Assembly: GCA_015065395.1 (NCBI GenBank)
Contig: SVQJ01000034.1
Span: 1 to 12,444 of the forward strand
Length of the DNA: 12,444 nt
Reading direction: 5' to 3'
From: Oscillospiraceae bacterium
Lineage (GTDB): Bacteria; Bacillota; Clostridia; Oscillospirales; CAG-272
The position numbers and the translations under genes are program-made. Position 1 is the stretch's first letter; every line of letters starts with the position of its first letter. The notes under the pieces are model-generated. The model was not told the DNA's origin, did not search any database, and worked only from the letters and a program-made list of their open reading frames with translations. This document shows, in pieces, positions 6,613-12,444 of the stretch.

Positions 6613-7128
6613 ATGGAAGTTATCAGAATCAAAAGCAATAAGCTTATCCTATCTTTGACAAAAGATGATGTGGCAAAATACTCAGTTAATAAAGCTTCCG
6701 GGGCTGAAAAACTGAAGGAAAGCTATTCAAGGATAATTACGGACGCAAAAATAGATACGAGCTTTCTTTCGGGAGCATTTGTGCAAATATTTGATTTTCA
6801 AGACGGAGGGTGCGAAATGTTTGTGACAAAGATCTCCGAGGATAATGATCCCGACTTATATGAAAAGAGCGGAAGCTATATATATAAGTTTTCAAATATA
6901 AATTCCTTTATTGCCGCCTGTCATGCATACGAGCAAAGAAAAGGCACTGACGCAAAAATATATATTCAAAGGGAAAAGAGAAATTTTTACATACTGATGG
7001 AACAGGACTTGCCATATCTTAAAGAATTCGGAGGTCAGAAGTGTGACTGTTTTCCCATTGAATACCTTATTGAGCACTGTAAGTCACTTAACACAGATGC
7101 AATAAAGCGAATAGCTGCTCTTGCATAA
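6613..7128 (+). CDS. MecA-like adaptor protein (probable ClpC/ClpP adaptor)
   Basis: A 171-residue acidic-to-neutral soluble protein. The N-terminus MEVIRIKSNKLILSLTKDDVAKYSV (1-25) has the pattern of the MecA N-terminal domain (MEI.RI..N.I...LT..D...Y). GGCEMFVTKIS (65-75) matches the strand that closes that domain. The C-terminal part, YIYKFSNINSFIAACHAY (from 89), then AKIYIQREKRNFYILME, and a final EYLIEHCKSL, follows the MecA C-terminal domain that binds ClpC. MecA proteins deliver substrates to ClpCP and control competence or stress regulators. At 171 residues it is shorter than the usual 200-250, with a short linker between domains. The start has AAAGGAG (6601-6607) five bases upstream. 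The ATG at 6583 overlaps the -10 box. It is monocistronic, between the hairpin element and rpoB. The call rests on pattern similarity, without a strict signature motif. Confidence 0.62.
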   Translation: MEVIRIKSNKLILSLTKDDVAKYSVNKASGAEKLKESYSRIITDAKIDTSFLSGAFVQIFDFQDGGCEMFVTKISEDNDPDLYEKSGSYIYKFSNINSFIAACHAYEQRKGTDAKIYIQREKRNFYILMEQDLPYLKEFGGQKCDCFPIEYLIEHCKSLNTDAIKRIAALA

Positions 7129-7131
7129 ATC

Positions 7132-7176
7132 AAAGGTTCTGTTACCGTGGTCTGCCCACCGGTGCAGAACTTTTTT
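7132..7176 (+). terminator. Intrinsic terminator after the mecA-like gene
   Basis: The outer stem GTTCTG (7136-7141) pairs with CAGAAC (7165-7170) and can extend by A-T and G-T pairs into the T-run. An inner, slightly bulged stem ACCGTGG / CCACCGGT sits inside. Six Ts (7171-7176) follow directly. It insulates rpoB from the upstream gene. Confidence 0.85.
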
Positions 7177-7203
7177 ATTGTAAAGCAGGGTTATTTTTTG
7201 TTA

Positions 7204-7263
7204 AATTTACAAATTGTTTACATTTTATATTTTCGTAAATATTTTTTTAATGTTTTGTAAATT
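7204..7263. promoter_or_regulatory. AT-rich region with repeated TTTACA/TGTAAA half-sites upstream of the rpoB promoter
   Basis: TTTACA occurs at 7206 and 7217, exactly 11 bases apart (one helical turn). A related GTAAAT appears at 7235, and TTGTAAATT (7255-7263) mirrors AATTTACAA (7204-7212). The stretch ends about 45 bases before the -35 box. It may act as an UP element or curved DNA that increases rpoB transcription, or as a regulator site. AT-richness alone may explain it. Confidence 0.3.
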
Positions 7264-7307
7264 GTATGCTTTTTTTACTTAAAAAACTGAAAAATCACTG
7301 TAAATCC

Positions 7308-7335
7308 TTGACATTTCAAGAAATATCTCTATAAT
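7308..7335 (+). promoter_or_regulatory. Promoter of the rpoB-rpoC operon
   Basis: TTGACA (7308-7313) and TATAAT (7330-7335) are both perfect, with a 16-base spacer. Transcription is expected near 7342, giving a leader of about 130 nt. A dedicated strong promoter here implies that rpoBC is not simply read through from ribosomal protein genes in this organism. Confidence 0.82.
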
Positions 7336-7381
7336 ATTATATTGCACTAATTTGTTTTCCCAGCGAATATATTATATTATT

Positions 7382-7451
7382 TGAAAGAAACTTTTGTCGC
7401 TAAAAGTCGTAAAACTTCAGTATTTACGGCAAAACCAACGATTTTCTTTCA
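7382..7451 (+). promoter_or_regulatory. Folded 5' leader of rpoB (multi-branch structure)
   Basis: A 9-bp closing stem TGAAAGAAA (7382-7390) / TTTCTTTCA (7443-7451) encloses two hairpins. The first is CTTTT-GTCGCT-AAAAG (7391-7406). The second is CGTAAA / TTTACG (7408-7413, 7423-7428), which extends by AC/GT over a TTCA loop with one bulged A. The closing stem stacks directly on the first hairpin, a three-way-junction arrangement. It ends eight bases before the ribosome binding site (7459-7462). This could be an autoregulatory or stability element. AT-rich pairs mean chance pairing is not excluded, and I know of no named family that it matches. Confidence 0.42.
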
Positions 7452-7472
7452 TTAGATTGGAGTGATTTCTCA

Positions 7473-10400
7473 ATGGTCAAACCCGTTACAGTGGGCAAAA
7501 AAACGAGAATGAGTTTCTCGAAGATCAATGAGCCGATCGGACTCCCCAACCTGATCGAGATCCAGAAGGATTCCTTCGGTTGGTTCTTGGAGACCGGTCT
7601 GATGGAGGTGCTGAAAGACGTTTCCCCCATCACGGATTACACAGGCAATCTGTTCATAGAGTTTGTTGACTACTCTTTTGATCAGCAGCCTAAGTACACC
7701 GTTGAAGAATGCAAGGAGCGCGATGCGAACTATGCAGCCCCCCTTAAGGTATCTGTTCGCCTCACCAACAGACTTACCGGTGAAGTTAAGCAGTCCGACA
7801 TCTTCATGGGTGACTTCCCTATTATGACACCCACAGGCACTTTCGTTATCAACGGTGCAGAGCGTGTTATCGTTTCTCAGATCGTACGTTCCCCCGGTAT
7901 TTATTACGACAGTGCTATTGACAAGTCCGGTAAAAAGACCTTCTCCGCTACCGTTATCCCTTATCGCGGTGCTTGGCTTGAATACGAGACCGATGCAAAT
8001 GACGTTTTCTATGTTCGTATAGATAAAAACCGCAAGCTGCCCATCACCGTTCTTATCCGTGCACTGGGTATTGAGACACCTGCACAGATCAAGGAATATT
8101 TCGGTGACGAGGCAAAGCTTACCGCAACTCTCGAAAAGGACGAGTGTGAGAGACTCAGCATTGAGGCTCGCTCCTCTATCCGCGATGAGGCTCTTAAGGA
8201 GATCTACAAGAAGCTCCGTCCCGGTGAGCCTGCTATCGTCGAGAGTGCTGAGATCCTTCTCAACGGACTTCTCTTTGACCCCAAGAGATACGATCTCTAC
8301 CCCGTAGGCCGCTATAAATACGACAAGAAGCTCAGCCTTGGTGCGAGAATTGCAGGTTATGCACTTGCAAGACCCATCGTCAGCCCTGTTACAGGCGAGG
8401 TGATCTTCGATGAGGGACACGTTCTCACAAAAGAAGATGCAATGGCTGTTGAGCATGCTTGTGTTCACACTGTATATCTCCGTCTTGACAATGCAAGCGA
8501 GGTTAAGGTGTTCTCCAACGGTGCAGTTTATCCCGCTGACGTTATCGGTACGGATCTTTCCGATATCGGCATCAATGAAAAGGTTCGCTACAGCGTTCTC
8601 TGCGAGATCGCTGAGGAGGCCGGCGGCGACATAGACGAGATCAAGGCAATCTGCGCTCGCAGAAAGGCTGATCTCTGCCCCACCCACGTAACACCTGAGG
8701 ATATTCTTTCCTCTATCAACTACCTTCTCGCTCTTTCTCACGGCATCGGTTCCATTGATGATATCGACCATCTCGGCAACCGCCGTCTGCGCTGCGTTGG
8801 TGAGCTTCTTCAGAACCAGCTCCGTATCGGCCTTTCCAGAATGGACAAGATCGTTAAGGAAAGAATGAACATCCAGGACAACGAGAGCCTGACTCCCCAG
8901 AACCTCATCAATATCCGACCTATAGTGACTGCTATTCGTGAGTTCTTCGGATCTTCCCCTCTCTCTCAGTTCATGGACCAGTCCAACCCCCTCGCAGAGC
9001 TTACTCACAAGCGCCGTATTTCAGCACTTGGTCCCGGAGGTCTTTCCCGTGACCGCGCTTCCTTCGACGTGCGTGACGTTCACTATACTCATTACGGCCG
9101 TATGTGTCCTATTGAGACCCCTGAAGGTCCTAACATCGGTCTTATCTCATATCTCTCCACATACGCAAAGATATCCAAATACGGCTTCATCGAAGCGCCT
9201 TATCTGCGCGTAGACAAGGAGAGCGGCGTTGTTACCAACGAAGTGGTTTATATGACCGCTGACGTTGAGGACAACTATATAGTTGCTCAGGCAAACGAGC
9301 CCCTTGACGAAAACAGACGCTTCAAGAACCGCAAGGTTGCAGCACGTGATCGCGCTGAGATCATTGAGATCGATGCTTCTGAGGTCGATTTCATGGACGT
9401 TTCCCCCAAAATGGTGGTTTCTGTTGCAACTGCTTCCATCCCCTTCCTTGAAAACGATGATAACTCCCGTGCACTCATGGGTTCAAACATGCAGAAGCAG
9501 GCTGTTCCCCTCATGATCACCGAGTCTCCCATCGTCGGCACAGGTATGGAGCACAAGGCCGCAGTTGACTCCGGCGTATGTATCGTTTCCGATCTTTCCG
9601 GTTACATCGAAAAGGTTGATGCAAACTCTATCACCGTTCACGGCGACAACGGAGAAAAGAAGACCTATCATCTTATTAAGTTTAAGAGAAGTAACCAGTC
9701 CACCTGCGTAAACCAGCTTCCTATCGTTTGCGCCGGCGAAAGAGTTGAAAAGGGACAGGTCCTTGCCGACGGTCCTGCTACCGCAGACGGTGAGATCGCT
9801 CTCGGTAAAAACGCACTTATCGGATTTATGACCTGGGAGGGTTATAACTACGAGGACGCGGTCCTTCTTAACGAAAGACTTGTTCGTGATGACGTTTACA
9901 CTTCCATCCATATCGAGGAATACTCTCACGAAGCAAGAGACACAAAGCTTGGTGCCGAAGAGATCACCCGTGAGATTCCCAACGTGGGAGACGATGCTCT
10001 CAAGGACCTTGATGCAGAAGGTGTTATCAAGATCGGTACCGAGGTTCGCGCCGGCGATATCCTTGTAGGTAAGGTAACTCCTAAGGGCGAGACCGAGCTT
10101 ACCGCCGAAGAAAGACTCCTTCGTGCTATCTTCGGTGAAAAGAGCCGCGAGGTTCGTGATACATCTCTCAGAGTTCCCCACGGTCAGAACGGTATCGTTA
10201 TTGATGTTAAGGTGTTCTCCCGCGAGAACGGTGACGATACTCTTGCCCCCGGCGTTAACAAAGTTATCAGAGTTTATATTGCACAGAAGCGTAAGATCTC
10301 CGTGGGAGATAAGATGGCGGGCCGTCACGGTAATAAGGGTGTCGTTTCCCGTATTCTTCCCCCCGAGGATATGCCCTTCCTCGCAAACGGTACTCCTCTC

Positions 10401-11360
10401 GATATCGTCCTTAATCCTCTGGGCGTTCCTTCACGAATGAACATCGGTCAGGTGCTTGAGGTTCACCTTGGTATTGCCGCAAGAAAGCTTGGCTGGAAGA
10501 TCATGACCCCTGTATTTGACGGTGCAAAGGAGAAGGATATCACTGAATGTCTGAGAATGGCAGACCTCCAGAGAATCGTTCTTCCCAATGAAAATATCGA
10601 CGGTAAATATCTCCTTGAAGAGATCGTTCACGAGGACGGAACAAAGACCTACGAAAAGATCGCAGACGATCTCGGTGACCGCCAGGCATATATTGAAGCT
10701 CTCAGAGCGGAAAACCGCCTCTATATTGTTGACGGTAAGACCATCCTTTACGACGGCCGTACTGGCGAAGCTTTCGATAACCCCGTTACCGTAGGTATCA
10801 TGTACTATCTGAAGCTCCATCACCTTGTTGACGATAAGATCCACGCCCGCTCCACCGGTCCTTACTCCCTCATCACTCAGCAGCCTCTCGGCGGTAAAGC
10901 CCAGTTCGGCGGTCAGAGATTCGGTGAGATGGAGGTTTGGGCACTTGAGGCTTACGGTGCTGCTTACACACTCCAGGAGATCCTCACCGTCAAGAGTGAC
11001 GACGTTGTAGGACGTGTTAAGACTTATGAGGCTATCGTTAAGGGCCAGAATATACCCACTCCCGGCGTTCCCGAATCCTTCAAGGTTCTTGTTCGCGAGC
11101 TTCAGGCCCTTGCTCTTGATGTTCGTGTTCTTGACCGTGACGGCAACGAGATCGAGCTTGCAAAGCTCGGCGACGACGGCGAAACATCAACTATGCGCCC
11201 TGATAAGTATATCGACCGCGTTACTGCGGAGGATGTGGGCGAAACAGTTGCAAGCGAAGGTGAAATCTATGATGCATTCTCTGCCGAGGACTTCGGCGGC
11301 GAAGCAGACGTGAACGGAATCTTCTATTCCGACGCAGAGAGCGGAGCAGACGAGCTCTGA
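7473..11360 (+). CDS. rpoB: DNA-directed RNA polymerase subunit beta
   Basis: The complete beta subunit of bacterial RNA polymerase, 1295 residues, forming one side of the active-centre cleft. The rifampicin pocket FFGSSPLSQFMDQSNPLAEL to ISALGPGG covers residues 491-521. Gln499, Asp502, His512, Arg515 and Ser517 correspond to E. coli Q513, D516, H526, R529 and S531, so the pocket is wild-type and predicted rifampicin-sensitive. CPIETPEGPNIGLI, GYNYEDAVL and GDKMAGRHGNKGVVSRI follow; Lys947 and Lys955 correspond to the active-site lysines K1065 and K1073. The C-terminal LGGKAQFGGQRFGEMEVWALEAYGA contacts beta'. The last roughly 50 residues form an acidic tail beyond the conserved core, longer than in B. 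subtilis. The start has GGAG (7459-7462) ten bases upstream. Codon use is more biased (CGT, GGT, CTC) than in the neighbours, as expected for high expression. rpoC follows after 48 nt. Confidence 0.98.
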   Translation: MVKPVTVGKKTRMSFSKINEPIGLPNLIEIQKDSFGWFLETGLMEVLKDVSPITDYTGNLFIEFVDYSFDQQPKYTVEECKERDANYAAPLKVSVRLTNRLTGEVKQSDIFMGDFPIMTPTGTFVINGAERVIVSQIVRSPGIYYDSAIDKSGKKTFSATVIPYRGAWLEYETDANDVFYVRIDKNRKLPITVLIRALGIETPAQIKEYFGDEAKLTATLEKDECERLSIEARSSIRDEALKEIYKKLRPGEPAIVESAEILLNGLLFDPKRYDLYPVGRYKYDKKLSLGARIAGYALARPIVSPVTGEVIFDEGHVLTKEDAMAVEHACVHTVYLRLDNASEVKVFSNGAVYPADVIGTDLSDIGINEKVRYSVLCEIAEEAGGDIDEIKAICARRKADLCPTHVTPEDILSSINYLLALSHGIGSIDDIDHLGNRRLRCVGELLQNQLRIGLSRMDKIVKERMNIQDNESLTPQNLINIRPIVTAIREFFGSSPLSQFMDQSNPLAELTHKRRISALGPGGLSRDRASFDVRDVHYTHYGRMCPIETPEGPNIGLISYLSTYAKISKYGFIEAPYLRVDKESGVVTNEVVYMTADVEDNYIVAQANEPLDENRRFKNRKVAARDRAEIIEIDASEVDFMDVSPKMVVSVATASIPFLENDDNSRALMGSNMQKQAVPLMITESPIVGTGMEHKAAVDSGVCIVSDLSGYIEKVDANSITVHGDNGEKKTYHLIKFKRSNQSTCVNQLPIVCAGERVEKGQVLADGPATADGEIALGKNALIGFMTWEGYNYEDAVLLNERLVRDDVYTSIHIEEYSHEARDTKLGAEEITREIPNVGDDALKDLDAEGVIKIGTEVRAGDILVGKVTPKGETELTAEERLLRAIFGEKSREVRDTSLRVPHGQNGIVIDVKVFSRENGDDTLAPGVNKVIRVYIAQKRKISVGDKMAGRHGNKGVVSRILPPEDMPFLANGTPLDIVLNPLGVPSRMNIGQVLEVHLGIAARKLGWKIMTPVFDGAKEKDITECLRMADLQRIVLPNENIDGKYLLEEIVHEDGTKTYEKIADDLGDRQAYIEALRAENRLYIVDGKTILYDGRTGEAFDNPVTVGIMYYLKLHHLVDDKIHARSTGPYSLITQQPLGGKAQFGGQRFGEMEVWALEAYGAAYTLQEILTVKSDDVVGRVKTYEAIVKGQNIPTPGVPESFKVLVRELQALALDVRVLDRDGNEIELAKLGDDGETSTMRPDKYIDRVTAEDVGETVASEGEIYDAFSAEDFGGEADVNGIFYSDAESGADEL

Positions 11361-11408
11361 TGTGCGCCAACGAATACCCTAAAATTTTGTTAAAGAAGGT
11401 AATTGCCG

Positions 11409-12444
11409 ATGGAACACAATACATTTGATTCAATTAAGATCGGATTGGCATCCCCTGAGATGATACGCTCATGGTCCTACGGCGAGGTCAAGAAGCCCGA
11501 AACCATCAACTACCGTACTCTCAAAGCTGAGCGCGACGGTCTGTTCTGTGAGCGCATCTTCGGACCTACAAAGGACTGGGAATGCCTTTGCGGTAAATAT
11601 AAACGCATACGTCATAAGAATAAGGTATGCGAGAAATGCGGCGTTGAAGTAACTCAGAAGAAGGTTCGCCGCGAGAGAATGGGTCATATCGAGCTTGCCG
11701 CTCCCGTTTCCCATATCTGGTACTTCAAGGCGATCCCCTCAAGAATGGGTCTTCTCCTTGATATCTCCCCCAGACATCTTGAAAAGGTTCTCTACTTCGC
11801 AGCTTATATCGTAATCGATCCCGGCAGCACTCCCCTTTCCAAATATCAGCTCCTCACCGAGAAGGAATACCGTGAGTACTACACCATGTACGAAAACGAC
11901 TTCCGTGTTGGTATGGGTGCTGAGGCTATAAAGGAGCTTCTCGGCGAGCTTGATATTCCTGCTCTCGCTGCTGAGCTTAAGGATGAGCTTTCACGCGCTA
12001 CCGGACAGAAGAAGGTACGTATCATCAAGAGACTTGAGGTTGTTGAGTCCTTCAGACAGTCCAACAACAATCCCCAGTGGATGATCCTTGATGTTGTACC
12101 TGTTATCCCCCCTGATATCCGTCCCATGGTACAGTTGGACGGCGGACGCTTTGCTACAAGCGACCTTAATGACCTGTACCGCAGAGTTATCAACAGAAAC
12201 AACCGCCTTAAGAGACTTATCGAGTACCGCGCACCTGAGATCATCGTTCGTAACGAAAAGAGAATGCTCCAGGAAGCAGTTGACGCTCTTATTGACAATG
12301 GCCGCCGCGGAAAGCCTGTAACAGGTCCCTCCAACCGCGCTCTTAAGTCTCTCTCCGAAATGCTCCGCGGTAAGCAGGGTCGTTTCCGTCAGAACCTTCT
12401 CGGTAAGCGTGTTGACTATTCTGCACGTTCTGTTATCGTTGTTG
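11409..12444 (+). CDS. rpoC: DNA-directed RNA polymerase subunit beta', N-terminal part (cut by window edge)
   Basis: The first 345 codons of beta', open to the end of the window. The protein starts MEHNTFDSIKIGLASPEMIR and continues with SWSYGEVKKPETINYRTLKAERDGLFCERIFGP, the universal beta' N-terminus. The first zinc site is intact: Cys59, Cys61, Cys74 and Cys77 (CLCGKYK to VCEKCGVEV). HIELAAPVSHIWYFK and VVPVIPPDIRPMVQLDGGRFATSDLNDLYRRVINRNNRL follow, and the window ends in LLGKRVDYSARSVIVV. The catalytic NADFDGD motif lies beyond the edge. AAGAAGG (11393-11399) is nine bases before the ATG. The gap after rpoB has no terminator or promoter, so the two are co-transcribed. Confidence 0.97.
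   Translation, partial: MEHNTFDSIKIGLASPEMIRSWSYGEVKKPETINYRTLKAERDGLFCERIFGPTKDWECLCGKYKRIRHKNKVCEKCGVEVTQKKVRRERMGHIELAAPVSHIWYFKAIPSRMGLLLDISPRHLEKVLYFAAYIVIDPGSTPLSKYQLLTEKEYREYYTMYENDFRVGMGAEAIKELLGELDIPALAAELKDELSRATGQKKVRIIKRLEVVESFRQSNNNPQWMILDVVPVIPPDIRPMVQLDGGRFATSDLNDLYRRVINRNNRLKRLIEYRAPEIIVRNEKRMLQEAVDALIDNGRRGKPVTGPSNRALKSLSEMLRGKQGRFRQNLLGKRVDYSARSVIVV

Noticed and set aside
7470..9008. 512-codon open frame on the minus strand inside rpoB
   Set aside because: It lies wholly antisense to the highly conserved rpoB, has no ribosome binding site or promoter, and resembles no family. Biased codon use of rpoB keeps the opposite frame open.
8967..9035. Possible rifampicin-resistance allele in rpoB
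   Set aside because: Differences from E. coli (Pro at 510, Ser at 518, Ala at 522, Leu at 524 in E. coli numbering) are not the classic resistance changes; B. subtilis also has Ala and Leu at two of them. The key contact residues are wild-type.
9483..10328. 281-codon minus-strand frame inside rpoB
   Set aside because: Same explanation: antisense to conserved beta-subunit motifs, no initiation signals.

Overview
The window looks like chromosomal core sequence from a low-to-moderate GC Gram-positive of class Clostridia, probably an Oscillospirales/Ruminococcaceae-type anaerobe. This rests on the B. subtilis-like RpoB and RpoC, strong AAGGAGG-type ribosome binding sites, near-consensus TTGACA/TATAAT promoters, a PcrA with a C-terminal Tudor-like domain, and a MecA-like adaptor. 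The placement is an inference from protein character and not from a database match.

Layout. (1) 1-2275, minus strand: two ANL-superfamily acyl-activating enzymes as separate transcription units. A long-chain acyl-CoA synthetase-like gene (462-2159) has a consensus promoter at 2246-2274 and ends in a perfect 16-bp hairpin. Beyond it a phenylacetate-CoA ligase-like gene (1-325, cut by the window edge) has its own near-consensus promoter. (2) 2371-6184, plus strand: the UvrD/PcrA-type helicase gene (2429-4936) is followed 43 nt later by a putative lipoprotein gene (4980-6071). They probably form one operon, closed by a strong terminator at 6140-6184. (3) 6185-6612: a gene-free stretch carrying a hairpin-rich repeat-like element with a perfect 28-bp-arm palindrome. 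(4) 6613-7176: a small MecA-like gene with its own -10 box and terminator. (5) 7180-12444: the rpoB-rpoC operon with its own TTGACA/TATAAT promoter, a structured leader of about 130 nt, complete rpoB, and the first 345 codons of rpoC.

Functionally the window is mostly housekeeping: transcription (RpoB, RpoC), DNA repair and transcription-conflict resolution (PcrA), possible protein quality control (MecA-like with ClpC), and acyl-CoA formation. I see no mobile-element genes, CRISPR arrays, tRNAs or rRNAs, and no clear sign of a new multi-gene system. The items most worth a second look are the folded rpoB leader, the hairpin element at 6231-6482, the operator-like sequences downstream of the acyl-CoA synthetase promoter, an unexplained perfect Shine-Dalgarno at 2296, and the two-domain lipoprotein. 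Three genes have upstream in-frame ATGs that overlap a promoter or lack a ribosome binding site, so I chose later starts for them.
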